Below the pieces are notes generated by a model that saw nothing but the letters and a program-made list of their open reading frames with translations, did no database searches and was not told where the DNA came from. 64,000 nt of DNA from Deltaproteobacteria bacterium (GTDB lineage Bacteria > Myxococcota_A > Polyangia > Polyangiales > Houyiibacteriaceae), in NCBI GenBank assembly GCA_017644045.1, contig JAEPMI010000002.1:385026-449025 (forward strand), given 5' to 3'. A program made the position numbers and the translations under genes. Each line of letters starts with the position of its first letter. The stretch's first letter is position 1. Positions 53,738 to 62,729 of this stretch are shown in pieces.

Positions 53738-54706
53738 ATGAGCGGTCGTGAATCCCTAGCGAGTCTCCGCGGGCTCAACCTGAACCTGCTTCCGGCGCTC
53801 GCCGCGCTCTTGCAGGAACGAAGCGTCAGCGGCGCGGCCGCGCGAATGAACGTCTCGCAGTCGGCGATGAGTCACTCGCTGGCGAAGCTGCGCGAGGTGC
53901 TCGACGACCCGCTGTTGATCCCCGCGGGTCGCACGATGGCGCCGACGCCGCGGGCCGAGCGCCTCGCGTCGTCGTTGCCCCCGCTCCTCTCGGAGCTGGG
54001 GCGGGCTCTCACCGCGCCCGTCGAGTTCGATCCCGAGACCGCGGAGCTGCAGCTCCGCATCGCCACCTTCGACTACTTCGAGCTCGCCATGCTCCCGGAG
54101 CTGCTGGCCTTCCTCGCGCGCCACGCGCCCGGCATCCGACTGAGTGTCGAACGCTTCGAGCCGCGCTCGGTGCAGCGGCTGGTGGCCGGCGAGATCGACT
54201 TCGTGCTCGGCGGTGGGACGATGCCGATGCCCGCCGTGCTGATGCAGCGGACGCTCTACCGCGACCCCTTTCGCGTCATCGTTCGGAAGGACCACCCCAA
54301 CGTGCGCGGTCGGCTGAGCCTCGAGCGCTACGTCGAGCTCGACCACCTGCTCGTGTCCATCGAGGGCCAGGCCCTCGGCGCGGTGGACCGAGCGCTCGCG
54401 GCGGAGGGTCGAGAGCGGCGAGTCGCCCTGCGGGTGCCGCACTTCGCGGCCGCGCCCCTGGTGGTCCGTGGCTCGGACATGATCTGCACCATCGCGGGCA
54501 CGATCGCGGAGCGGGCCAAGGAGCTCCACGACCTGCGGGTGCTGAGGCCGCCGCTGGAGCTCCCGGAAGCCGAGATCATCGCCTGGTGGCCGAGGCAGCA
54601 TCAGCGCGACCCCGCGCGGCGGTGGTTCCGCGAGCGTCTCTTCGGTGGGGCGATGGCCTCGCCCTGGGTTCGAAAGCGGATGAGGGCACTGGAGCGCGGC
54701 GCCTGA
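53738..54706 (+). CDS. LysR-family transcription regulator
   Basis: 322 residues. N-terminal winged helix-turn-helix LNLLPALAALLQERSVSGAA then ARMNVSQSAMSHSLAKLREV, followed by the periplasmic-binding-like effector domain (LRIATFDYFELAMLPEL, EIDFVLGGG, SLERYVELDHLLVSI). LysR genes commonly control the divergent neighbour, here the SDR-hydrolase fusion, sensing a small ligand. ATG at 53738. Followed 35 bases later by an exported esterase on the same strand. Confidence 0.93.
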   Translation: MSGRESLASLRGLNLNLLPALAALLQERSVSGAAARMNVSQSAMSHSLAKLREVLDDPLLIPAGRTMAPTPRAERLASSLPPLLSELGRALTAPVEFDPETAELQLRIATFDYFELAMLPELLAFLARHAPGIRLSVERFEPRSVQRLVAGEIDFVLGGGTMPMPAVLMQRTLYRDPFRVIVRKDHPNVRGRLSLERYVELDHLLVSIEGQALGAVDRALAAEGRERRVALRVPHFAAAPLVVRGSDMICTIAGTIAERAKELHDLRVLRPPLELPEAEIIAWWPRQHQRDPARRWFRERLFGGAMASPWVRKRMRALERGA

Positions 54707-54741
54707 GCAGCTGGGACCGGAAGGGCGTATGCTCTCCACCG

Positions 54742-55593
54742 ATGCGAACCATGCTCACCCTCGCTCTCGTGCTCTCCCTGGCCTGCGGCGACGACGACGG
54801 AGGGGACACGGACTCGACCCCGGAAATCGACGGCTCGGTGGGCTCCGACGGCGGACCGCCCGTCGGCACCGACGGCTGTGGGCGAGCGCCGTCGATCGCG
54901 ACCGGCGAGTTCGTCCTGCAGACGCTCGAGGTCGGCGGGACCACCCGCGACTGGGCGGTGTGGCTCCCGGAGGGCTACGACGCGGATCGTCGCTACCCGG
55001 TCGTCTATCAATTCCACGGTTGCTCGGACAACCCGATGCGCGAGAACAACAACGTGCCGACCCAGCGCGAGTCGGGCGCCGACGCGATCGTGGTCCGCGG
55101 TCGAGCGGTGGACCGATGCTGGGACACCATGAGCGGCGGCGCGGACGTGCTCTTCTTCGACGCGTTGGTGGCCGAGATCGAGTCCACGTACTGCGCCGAT
55201 CCCGATCGCCGCTTCGCGGCGGGCTACTCGGGCGGCGCGTTCATGACCCACCAGCTCGCCTGCGATCGCGGCGACCAGCTGCGCGGGGTGGCGACCATCG
55301 CCGGCGGCCAGCCGGGGCGCGACTGCGTGGGCAGCACCGCCGCGCTGCTCATCCACGACGAGACCGACGGCACGGTGGACATCAGCGCGAGCGAACGGGC
55401 GCGCGACGCCCACCTCGAGCGCAACGGCTGCGGCGACACGACGACGTCGGTCGAGCCCTCCCCCTGCGAGGCCTACGACGGCTGCAACGCAGGGCTACCG
55501 GTGGTGTGGTGCCAGACCTCCGGCATGAACCACAGCCGGCAGGACGACCTGGCCGCGCCAGCCTTCTGGGACTTCTTCGTGTCGCTCCTCTGA
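54742..55593 (+). CDS. Exported PHB-depolymerase/feruloyl-esterase-like lipoprotein
   Basis: 283 residues. Lipoprotein signal MRTMLTLALVLSLACG and an Asp/Gly spacer. Residues about 70-280 match the esterase/PHB depolymerase fold: YPVVYQFHGCSDNPMRENN (oxyanion region), nucleophile Ser in RRFAAGYSGGAFMTHQLAC, aspartate in LLIHDETDGTVD and histidine in TSGMNHSRQDD. Cleaves ester bonds outside the cytoplasm; the polymer or ester is not known. ATG at 54742. Convergent with the APC permease six bases away. Confidence 0.88.
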   Translation: MRTMLTLALVLSLACGDDDGGDTDSTPEIDGSVGSDGGPPVGTDGCGRAPSIATGEFVLQTLEVGGTTRDWAVWLPEGYDADRRYPVVYQFHGCSDNPMRENNNVPTQRESGADAIVVRGRAVDRCWDTMSGGADVLFFDALVAEIESTYCADPDRRFAAGYSGGAFMTHQLACDRGDQLRGVATIAGGQPGRDCVGSTAALLIHDETDGTVDISASERARDAHLERNGCGDTTTSVEPSPCEAYDGCNAGLPVVWCQTSGMNHSRQDDLAAPAFWDFFVSLL

Positions 55594-55599
55594 GCGAAG

Positions 55600-57156
55600 T
55601 CAGCGGTCGCGCAGCTTGCTGTGCTTGCGGCCGTACGTGAAGTAGATGGTGAAGCCGATCAGCAGCCAGACGAAGAGGCGCAGCCACGTGTCCCAGGGCA
55701 GGCCGATCATGACCCACAGGCAGGCAGCGGCGCCCGCGAGACCGATCGCGTTCGGGAAGCGCACGGCGAACGCCCGCGGGTGATCTGGCTCGGTGCGCCG
55801 AAGGAGCGGCACGCCGATGCAGACGACCACGAACGCGAGCAAGGTCCCGATGCTCACCAGCTCGCCAACGATGTGAATGGGCATCAAGCCGGCACAGAAC
55901 GCGATGAACAAGCCGGTCACCGTCGTGCCCACGTGGGGCGTGTGGAACTTCGGGTGCGTCTTGCCGAACCACGGCAACAGACCGTCGCGGGCAATGGCGT
56001 AGAACACGCGCGTCTGCCCGAGGATCATCACGAGGATGACGCTGGTCAGACCGGCGATGGCCCCGAACTTGATGGTCGCGGTGAAGAGCTTTCGGGCTCC
56101 CGGATCCCAGCCACGCAGCTCGACGATGCGATCGATGCCGAGCGCGATCGGCTCGGCGACGTCGAGCTCTCGGTAGGGCACCACGCCCGTGAGCACGATC
56201 GCGACGCCCACGTAGAGGAGCGTGCAGACCAAGAGCGAGGTGAGGATACCGATCGGCAGATCCCGCGAGGGGTTGCGGGTCTCCTGCGCGGTGGTGCTCA
56301 CCGCGTCGAAGCCGATGTAGGCGAAGAAGACGACCCCCGCGCCGGTGAGCACGCCGCCCATGCCCCAGCCGTAGCGAGACACCTCGCGGCCGTGGTCCAC
56401 CACCGTCTCGACCGGCGGCACGAGCGCGGCCAGACCGCCGGCATCCGGATCGGCGAAGAGGTTGAGCTCCGAGATCACGCCGATGCCGAGCGCGATGAAG
56501 ATCAACACGATCGCGACCTTCACGACGACGATCAGGTTGTTCACCCACGCGGCTTCTTTGATGCCGCGATAGAGCACCACCGTCGCGCCGAGCGCCACGA
56601 GGGTCGCGGGCACGTTCCAGAGGCCGCTCGCCTGGCTTCCGTCGGCGAGGGTGACGTGCTCCCAGGGTCCTTGGGTGAGCCTCACCATCCAGTCGGGGAG
56701 CGTGACCCCGAGCGAGTCGTGCAGCAGCGAGTAGACGTAGCCACTCCACGCGACCGAGACGGTCACCGCACCGAAGGCGTACTCGAGGATCAGATCCCAG
56801 CCGACGATCCAGGCGACGAGCTCGCCCATGGTCGTGTACGTGTAGGCGTAGGCCGACCCCGCAACCGGGATCATCGACGCGAGCTCGGCGTAGCAGAGCC
56901 CGGCGAACGCACAGAGCACGCCGCCGAGCACGAAGCTGTACACGATGCCCGGTCCCGCGTACTGCGCAGCCGCGGTTCCGGTCAGCGAGAAGATGCCGGC
57001 GCCGATGATCGCGCCGACGCCGAGCATCGCCAGATGGAACGCGCCGAGCGAGCGCTTGAGGCCACCCGCCACTGCGTCGTGACCGTGCTCGTGGAGGTTC
57101 GGGTCGCCGGCTTCCTCGACGACCTGCGCGAGCGGCTTCTTCCGCAGCACCGACAT
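55600..57156 (-). CDS. APC-family amino acid permease
   Basis: 518 residues with about twelve transmembrane helices. The start AMLGVGAIIGAGIFSLTGTAA is the APC TM1 substrate/sodium-site motif (GxGxIGxGIF), and FFAYIGFDAVSTTAQETRNP is the TM6 motif. Imports amino acids or related cations with a proton. The N-terminal 35 residues are cytosolic. Last gene of the leftward kinase/PEGA/RCC1 run in position, 53 bases after the repeat lipoprotein, although the link may only be chance. Confidence 0.93.
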   Translation of the reverse strand: MSVLRKKPLAQVVEEAGDPNLHEHGHDAVAGGLKRSLGAFHLAMLGVGAIIGAGIFSLTGTAAAQYAGPGIVYSFVLGGVLCAFAGLCYAELASMIPVAGSAYAYTYTTMGELVAWIVGWDLILEYAFGAVTVSVAWSGYVYSLLHDSLGVTLPDWMVRLTQGPWEHVTLADGSQASGLWNVPATLVALGATVVLYRGIKEAAWVNNLIVVVKVAIVLIFIALGIGVISELNLFADPDAGGLAALVPPVETVVDHGREVSRYGWGMGGVLTGAGVVFFAYIGFDAVSTTAQETRNPSRDLPIGILTSLLVCTLLYVGVAIVLTGVVPYRELDVAEPIALGIDRIVELRGWDPGARKLFTATIKFGAIAGLTSVILVMILGQTRVFYAIARDGLLPWFGKTHPKFHTPHVGTTVTGLFIAFCAGLMPIHIVGELVSIGTLLAFVVVCIGVPLLRRTEPDHPRAFAVRFPNAIGLAGAAACLWVMIGLPWDTWLRLFVWLLIGFTIYFTYGRKHSKLRDR

Positions 57157-57209
57157 GGGCGTCCGTATACCGCGAATTCGGGGGTGACCGACCGAGGTTC
57201 GTGGCTCGG

Positions 57210-58676
57210 TCAGAGCGCCGTGGTCGGAGTGTCACCGTCGAGGGAGCACGCAGCGGGCGGGTGTTCCCCGGCACACAGCGCCTCGCGCAGCGGAGAGCAC
57301 CACGTCCGGCCGTCGTGCTCGCGCTCGACCACCATCTCCTCGGGCGTGAACGACACGGAGAAGCTCGGTGTCACGTCGACGTCGTGGATCGGCGGCGTCG
57401 AGAACTCGGGACAGCGACCGAGGGACTCCTGCACGGTCGGAAGCATCGAGTCGCTCTCGAACACCTCGGCACCGAGTCGCATCGACGCGAAGCAGTGAGC
57501 GGTTCCCTCGTGGGGCGAGCAGAGGATCATCGTGACCCACGCCTCGGTGAGCCAGTTGCACCCTTCCGCGCTCGCCGTCCCCCAGGAGAAGGTCGCGCTC
57601 ATCACCGAGAAGGGTGCGTCTTCCACGGGCTCGATGAACGCTTCACGCACGTATGCGTTTCCGCTGCGGTCGTCGAAGAGCTCGGACCCCAGCTCTTCGA
57701 CGACCGCGAGCCCGCGCGCCGTTCGGGCCACGAGCACGTGGCGAGCGCTGACCGCGCCATCGTCGATCCGCACGTGTGCGAGCGCCCAGCCCTCGTGCTC
57801 GACCCAGTCGCCGACGAGCTCGCAAGACTCGCCCTCGCACACCTCGTCCAGCGTCTCGACGAGCTCCACCTGGCGCGGAGGAGCGACACGCCGGAGGTCC
57901 AGACCGCCGCGCCACGCCGCGAGGGCGCGGTCCGCCGCCTCGCGCCGTGAGGCGTCCAGCTGGCCGACGATCTGGAGCGCGTCGACCGCGGTGGCGCCTT
58001 CTGCCGACTCCCAGGCGCGGCTGGCCTCGAGCGCCCACACGTCGGCCAACGCCTTCCGGACCGTCTCGTTCGGGCGTAGGCACTCGGAGACTCGGAACGC
58101 CTCCTTGGCCTCGTCGAACTGCCAGCGATGCAGCGCGATGCGGCCGAGATTGTAGTGGAGCATGCCGCGACGCTCGTCGGTGACCGCGGCCGCGGCGGCT
58201 TCGGTGAGCTCGTTCTCGGCCTGGGTGACCATGGGCGAGCAGTCTTCGGCGTCTTCCTCGTATTCGTCGGTGGCCTCGTCGCACGCCAGTCCGGCACGGA
58301 AGCGGGCCCAGCCGAGCTCTCCCAGAACCCCAGCGTCGTTCGGCGCCGCTCGCTTGGCACGCTCGAACGCAGCGATCGCCTCGTCGAAGCGCTCTTCGCG
58401 CTGGGCCGTGCGTGCGGTGCGAAGCAGGCGACCGACCGCCGCCGATCGTTCCGGCTCGGTGCCCTGCCGTCGCTCCACCGACTCGCAGCGCATGTCGAAG
58501 GGCTCGGGGTCGCTGGGCTCGGCCGGCTCGGCGTAGGCACAAGGCGAGACGTACTCGTCCTCGTCGGTCGACGCGCTCTCCGCGGTCGGCGGTGACTCGG
58601 TCACTGGGGCGCGGGTCGAGGGGCTCGACGCGCCACCGCAGCTCAGGCACAACGACGCGAGCAAGAGGTGTCGCAC
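57210..58676 (-). CDS. Repeat-containing lipoprotein of kinase cluster
   Basis: 488 residues, GTG start. Lipoprotein signal RHLLLASLCLSCGG. A Cys-rich acidic head, then TPR-like helices (FDEAIAAFERAKRAAPNDAG, GMLHYNLGRIALHRWQFDEA, ALADVWALEASRAWESAEGA) to about 230. The C-terminal half is unassigned and contains single Cys (SAEGCNWLTEAWVTMILCSP). Probably an outer-membrane or periplasmic scaffold. Lies 51 bases downstream of the RCC1 gene in the same direction. Confidence 0.72.
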   Translation of the reverse strand: MRHLLLASLCLSCGGASSPSTRAPVTESPPTAESASTDEDEYVSPCAYAEPAEPSDPEPFDMRCESVERRQGTEPERSAAVGRLLRTARTAQREERFDEAIAAFERAKRAAPNDAGVLGELGWARFRAGLACDEATDEYEEDAEDCSPMVTQAENELTEAAAAAVTDERRGMLHYNLGRIALHRWQFDEAKEAFRVSECLRPNETVRKALADVWALEASRAWESAEGATAVDALQIVGQLDASRREAADRALAAWRGGLDLRRVAPPRQVELVETLDEVCEGESCELVGDWVEHEGWALAHVRIDDGAVSARHVLVARTARGLAVVEELGSELFDDRSGNAYVREAFIEPVEDAPFSVMSATFSWGTASAEGCNWLTEAWVTMILCSPHEGTAHCFASMRLGAEVFESDSMLPTVQESLGRCPEFSTPPIHDVDVTPSFSVSFTPEEMVVEREHDGRTWCSPLREALCAGEHPPAACSLDGDTPTTAL

Positions 58677-58727
58677 CCCGGAAGTCTATCGCGTTCTCGC
58701 TCCTCGAGCCGGGCGGCGGGGAGAGGC

Positions 58728-60431
58728 TCACGGGAAGCAGACGCGACACGGTTCGGCGACGTCGTCGCGACCGCAGGACGCGCTCAGCTGCGCCGACAGG
58801 CCCCGGCCCCAGCAGAAGAGGCGGCCGTCTGTCTTGGTCGCGCAGGTGTGGAACGCGCCCGTGTCCACCGTCGCCCAGTCGGTGTCCGTGCCCACTCGAG
58901 TCGGCTCGTCGCGGTCCATCGTGTCGCCGAGCGCGAGCTGACCGTCGCGGTTGAAGCCCCAGCACCAGAGGGCGCCGTCGCGGTCGACGCCGCAGTTGTG
59001 CTCCTGGCCGATCGCGATGCGCGCGAAGACGACGTCGCCGGCCACCCGGCTCGGCTCCCGGACCTCCGAACCCATCGAGGTGTCCCTCAAGCCGGAACGG
59101 TTGCCGCCGTTCAACCCCCAGCAGTAGACCTGCCCCGAATCGGCGGTGAGCGCGCACGCGCGGCGATGGTCCGCGTCGATCTGCGAGTAACGGCGGAAGG
59201 GCAGCGCCTCGGGGGCGAGCACGTACTCGGTCGCCGCGGGTTGGCCAGCTTCGCCCGCGCCGTTCGCCCCCCAGCAACGAGGGCTCCCCGCGGAGCTGGT
59301 GAGGCCACAGCTGAAGTCGTCCCCGACCGTGATGGCCTCGAACGCGATGCCGGTGATCCGCGTCGGCCCGGTCACGGTCGTCGGGAGTGGCTCCTCCTGG
59401 CTCCCGAGCTGCCCTTCGTCGGCCCGGCCCCAGCAGTAGGCGGCCATGGTGGTCGTCACCGCACAGGCATGGCGGAGATCGAGCGCCACTCGCGCGAACT
59501 CCAGACCCGCGCCGAGCTCCGCGCCCACCTGGGTGGGCACCGCCACGTCGCCGCGATCCAGGGTGCCGAGGCGCGCGTCCCCGTCGTCGCCCCAGCAGTG
59601 CAGCGTCCCATCGGAGAGCACCGCGCACGTGTTCCGACTGCCCGCGGCGAGGTCGACCACCGTCCCCTCGAGCGCGACGCGCTCCGGCAGATCGGTGCTC
59701 ATGCCCACCCGCTCGTCGCCGAGACCGAGCTGTCCATACGTGTTCTCGCCGAAGCAGTAGATGCCACCCGTGCCCGAGACACAGGTGTGCTGCTCTCCGA
59801 GCGCGAGCCGTTGGACGGTCACGCTCGGGACACACTCGCCGCCGACGCAGGCGTCGGTCGCGCAGGGGCAGTCGCACGTCCCGCCATCGACGAACGCGTC
59901 GATGGGCATGTCCGGAGCCCCTGCATCCACCAGCCCGCCGCAAGCGCCCGGCACGCTCGGCGGGCCGTCGGCGCCGTCGTCCGGCTCCGTCGAGTAGCAG
60001 GCATCCGTGCAGCCACCCTCGAAGCAGGTCTGCCGCGGGCCGCAGAGCTCGCCGGCGCAGTCGGCCGAGAAGTGAAGCCGGATGGACCGGCGCTCCCCCG
60101 CCACGAAGCCGCCCTCCGCGTGAAGGGTGGCGATCGCGCCGCTCTCGTCGAGGAGCATCGCCTCCACCCAGAAGCGCTGGTCGAGCCGGCTCGGCGGTCC
60201 GATCGGGACGCGCGCGGGGAGCGGTGCGTCCTCGAGCGCGCGCCGTTCGTCATAGCCGCCGGCACACCCTGGAGCCTCCGACGCGGAGCACACGCGCACC
60301 CGAAGGTCCGTCGCTGCCGACTGCATCGTCTCGTCGGCGGTGACGTAGACCAGCACCTGCGCCGGCTCCTCGGTGCAGGCGAACACGTGGGGAAGGATGA
60401 GCCCCAGGAGCAGCTGGCGGACCGAGGGCAC
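58728..60431 (-). CDS. RCC1-repeat lipoprotein
   Basis: 567 residues. GTG start at 60431 gives a lipoprotein signal (RQLLLGLILPHVFAC); an in-frame GTG some thirty bases upstream is possible. After a Cys-rich linker (CDCPCATDACVGGECVPS) about seven RCC1 blades follow, each with a pattern like HTCVSGTGGIYCFGENTYGQ, NTCAVLSDGTLHCWGDD, CGVDRDGALWCWGFNRDGQ, forming a seven-bladed propeller with disulfides between blades. RCC1 lipoproteins are numerous in myxobacteria and probably bind partners at the cell surface. Follows the TPR/PEGA-like gene by 43 bases. Confidence 0.85.
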   Translation of the reverse strand: MPSVRQLLLGLILPHVFACTEEPAQVLVYVTADETMQSAATDLRVRVCSASEAPGCAGGYDERRALEDAPLPARVPIGPPSRLDQRFWVEAMLLDESGAIATLHAEGGFVAGERRSIRLHFSADCAGELCGPRQTCFEGGCTDACYSTEPDDGADGPPSVPGACGGLVDAGAPDMPIDAFVDGGTCDCPCATDACVGGECVPSVTVQRLALGEQHTCVSGTGGIYCFGENTYGQLGLGDERVGMSTDLPERVALEGTVVDLAAGSRNTCAVLSDGTLHCWGDDGDARLGTLDRGDVAVPTQVGAELGAGLEFARVALDLRHACAVTTTMAAYCWGRADEGQLGSQEEPLPTTVTGPTRITGIAFEAITVGDDFSCGLTSSAGSPRCWGANGAGEAGQPAATEYVLAPEALPFRRYSQIDADHRRACALTADSGQVYCWGLNGGNRSGLRDTSMGSEVREPSRVAGDVVFARIAIGQEHNCGVDRDGALWCWGFNRDGQLALGDTMDRDEPTRVGTDTDWATVDTGAFHTCATKTDGRLFCWGRGLSAQLSASCGRDDVAEPCRVCFP

Positions 60432-60474
60432 GAGGTCACTGTAGACCAAACCGGGACACCTCACGAACTCTGGT

Positions 60475-61218
60475 TCAGAACGAGACCAGCGGCAGGTCGG
60501 CGCGTCCCCAGACGTCGTCTTCGACCGGGCTCGTGTTCCGGCGGCGTACGACCAGACCGACGGTGAGCGCCACGGCGACGACGACCACCGCACCCACCGC
60601 GAACCAGAGCTGAGGGCGGCGACGGACCGGCACGTAGGCCTCGCTCGCGGGCTCGAGCGGCGGCGGGAGGGTGAGCTCGAGCGAGACTTCGGCTCCCGAA
60701 GCGACGCGGGTCGCCCCCACGACCGAACGACCGTCGGCGTCTCGCGCCACCACGCGATGGGCGCCCGGGTCGACGCGCAGCGCGAGGGTCCCGTCGGGGC
60801 GGACCGGCACCGACTCGCCGCCGTCGATCGCGACGGAGACCTCCGTGCCTCGCTGCACGGCCACCTGGATCGTGCCCATCGCCCCGTCGGCCTGGACCAC
60901 GATCGCCTCTGCGGCGGCCCGCTGGGCGGGATCGAGGGCGCCGAGCTCGCCCGTGAGGAGCGTCCGCGCACGCGCGCCGGCAGCGACCGGCTCGCCGAGC
61001 TGGAGGAGCACGACCGCCAGGTTGTACGCGGTCGGGATTCGGGCGCACGCCTCGAGCGAGCGCTCGTACGCTTCGCGCGCGGCCGAGAGCTGTCGCTGCT
61101 CTCCGAGCCGTCGCGCCTCGAGGAACGCCTCGCGAGCTCCGGCCTCGTCCGGGCACGGGGCATCCGCGAGAGCCGGCGCCGGCAAGGCGAGCCACAGCGC
61201 GACGGCGATCCACCTCAA
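60475..61218 (-). CDS. Exported TPR/PEGA-like protein with C-terminal membrane helix
   Basis: 247 residues. Signal peptide at about 1-19, a TPR-like pair (GEQRQLSAAREAYERSLEAC, IPTAYNLAVVLLQLGEP), a strand-rich PEGA-like domain (about 112-190: VAVQRGTEVSVAIDGGESVPV, ALRVDPGAHRVVARDADGRS) and a transmembrane helix near 203-226. PEGA domains lie in the periplasm. The only plausible start is TTG, overlapping the kinase stop as TTGA, so the kinase gene and this one are translationally coupled. Likely partner or sensor for the kinase. Confidence 0.8.
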   Translation of the reverse strand: MRWIAVALWLALPAPALADAPCPDEAGAREAFLEARRLGEQRQLSAAREAYERSLEACARIPTAYNLAVVLLQLGEPVAAGARARTLLTGELGALDPAQRAAAEAIVVQADGAMGTIQVAVQRGTEVSVAIDGGESVPVRPDGTLALRVDPGAHRVVARDADGRSVVGATRVASGAEVSLELTLPPPLEPASEAYVPVRRRPQLWFAVGAVVVVAVALTVGLVVRRRNTSPVEDDVWGRADLPLVSF

Positions 61219-62657
61219 TGGAGATCTCCGTCCCAGTTCATCTCGCGGGGAAACGTCCGGGCGGCCATGGGCGCGGCGGCCATGGTCTGCATCCTCGCAC
61301 GCCGCCCGCGACGGCGGCGCCGCCGAGTACGCGGCGGCTCGCTCTCGCTCGGTTCCGTCACCGCCGGCTCATCGGAGACCGGAGCGTCGACGGCGCTCTC
61401 TTCGACCGGCGCTTGTTCGGAGGGAGCCGGCTCGTCGGCAATCGTTTCCGCCTCGGCCGCTCCGGGCTCGGCGACCACGGCCGGCGCGCTCTGCGCGGGC
61501 TCCGCGACGGGTGCGGCGTCGAGCGCGTCGTCCGTCAGCGCCATCACCGCGATGCCGCCGACGAACGCCGCCGCCAGGCCGACCCCGAGCGCGACGGGCC
61601 AGCGCTTCTTCTCCGGCTCTGGGGGGATGGCCCCGAGCCGCAGCGTGGTGCCCGCGAGCTCCGAGCTCGCCTCGTCGAGCGCGCGCTCCACCTCCGCGCG
61701 GCGCAGCGCTTGCCGCTCGGCGCCGAGAAACGACGTGTACGCCCCGACGGAGACTCCGTCGCCTTCCATCGTCAGCTCGCCCACGATTCCCTCGAGCGCG
61801 ACGACGACGTCCCCTGCTCTCGCGGGCCGGTCCTCTGGACGCTTCGCGAGCAGATCGAAGAGGAGCTCGACGAGCAGTGGCGGCGCCTCGGGGCGCAACT
61901 CTCCGAGGTCGGGCGGTGGCTCCTGGAGCACCCGCCGCACGACCGCCTGCGCCTTACCCTCGTAGAGCCGTTCGCCCGCGAGCAGCTCGTAGAGCACCAC
62001 GCCCAGGCTGAAGAGGTCCGCTCGCGCGTCGGGATCTTCGAAACGCAATCGCTCGGGCGCGACGTAGCCGGGAGTGCCCTTGAGCAGCCCCGTGGTGGTC
62101 TGGATCGTGCGACCGTCCGCGTGGGCGATGCCGAAGTCGGTCAGGCGGACGCCGCCGTCGTAGCCGAGCAGGACGTTGCGCGGCGAGAGATCGCGATGGA
62201 CCAGCATGAGCGGCACGCCGCTGGCATCGGTCGCGGTGTGGATGCAGTCGAGGGCCCGCGCGATCGCCAGCGCGATGGCACACGCAACCTCGATCGGGAT
62301 CGCCTCACCGTGACGGACCGCGAGGGTCTGGAGCTCGGCGAGGGTCAACCCCTCGACATAGTCCATGACGAGGAAGGGACCGTCGTCGTCCACGCCGACA
62401 TCGATCACGCCGACGACGTTGGGGTGCGACAGGCTCCCGGCGATCCGCGCTTCTTCCTCGATCACCGCGCGGGCGCTCGGATCGTTCACGAGGTGCGGAT
62501 GCAGCCGCTTCACCGCATAGAGTCGACGGAAGGTGCCGACCGCGCGAACCGCGAGCTCCACGCGCGCCATGCCGCCCGCGCCGAGCTGCAGCAGCGGTCG
62601 GTACTCGCCGGGACCGACGTCCGACTTCCCGGTCACGTCAGCCCCCGCATCGCGCAT
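61215..62657 (-). CDS. Membrane-anchored serine/threonine protein kinase
   Basis: 480 residues. Complete kinase domain at about 18-300: LGAGGMA (25-31), Lys50 in RLYAVKRL, Glu69, HRDLSPRN with Asp156 and Asn161, DFG at 174-176, activation segment TTTGLLKGTPGYVAPE. One transmembrane helix follows (WPVALGVGLAAAFVGGIAVM, about 352-375), then an acidic/proline-rich exported tail ending in a basic RRRRRRGRR stretch. First gene of a leftward cluster with the TPR/PEGA-like, RCC1 and repeat lipoproteins. Divergent from the last gene of the window. Confidence 0.93.
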   Translation of the reverse strand: MRDAGADVTGKSDVGPGEYRPLLQLGAGGMARVELAVRAVGTFRRLYAVKRLHPHLVNDPSARAVIEEEARIAGSLSHPNVVGVIDVGVDDDGPFLVMDYVEGLTLAELQTLAVRHGEAIPIEVACAIALAIARALDCIHTATDASGVPLMLVHRDLSPRNVLLGYDGGVRLTDFGIAHADGRTIQTTTGLLKGTPGYVAPERLRFEDPDARADLFSLGVVLYELLAGERLYEGKAQAVVRRVLQEPPPDLGELRPEAPPLLVELLFDLLAKRPEDRPARAGDVVVALEGIVGELTMEGDGVSVGAYTSFLGAERQALRRAEVERALDEASSELAGTTLRLGAIPPEPEKKRWPVALGVGLAAAFVGGIAVMALTDDALDAAPVAEPAQSAPAVVAEPGAAEAETIADEPAPSEQAPVEESAVDAPVSDEPAVTEPSESEPPRTRRRRRRGRRARMQTMAAAPMAARTFPREMNWDGDLH

Positions 62658-62729
62658 CTCCGGGACGGCTCACGAGGCTCGATGCTAGCATGCACGGCCC
62701 GCGCGCCAACGGGCGCGCTCCCCCGACCA

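Noticed and set aside
55621-57498. Plus-strand frame of 625 residues
   Set aside because: Antisense of the APC permease, whose transmembrane motifs are clear on the minus strand.
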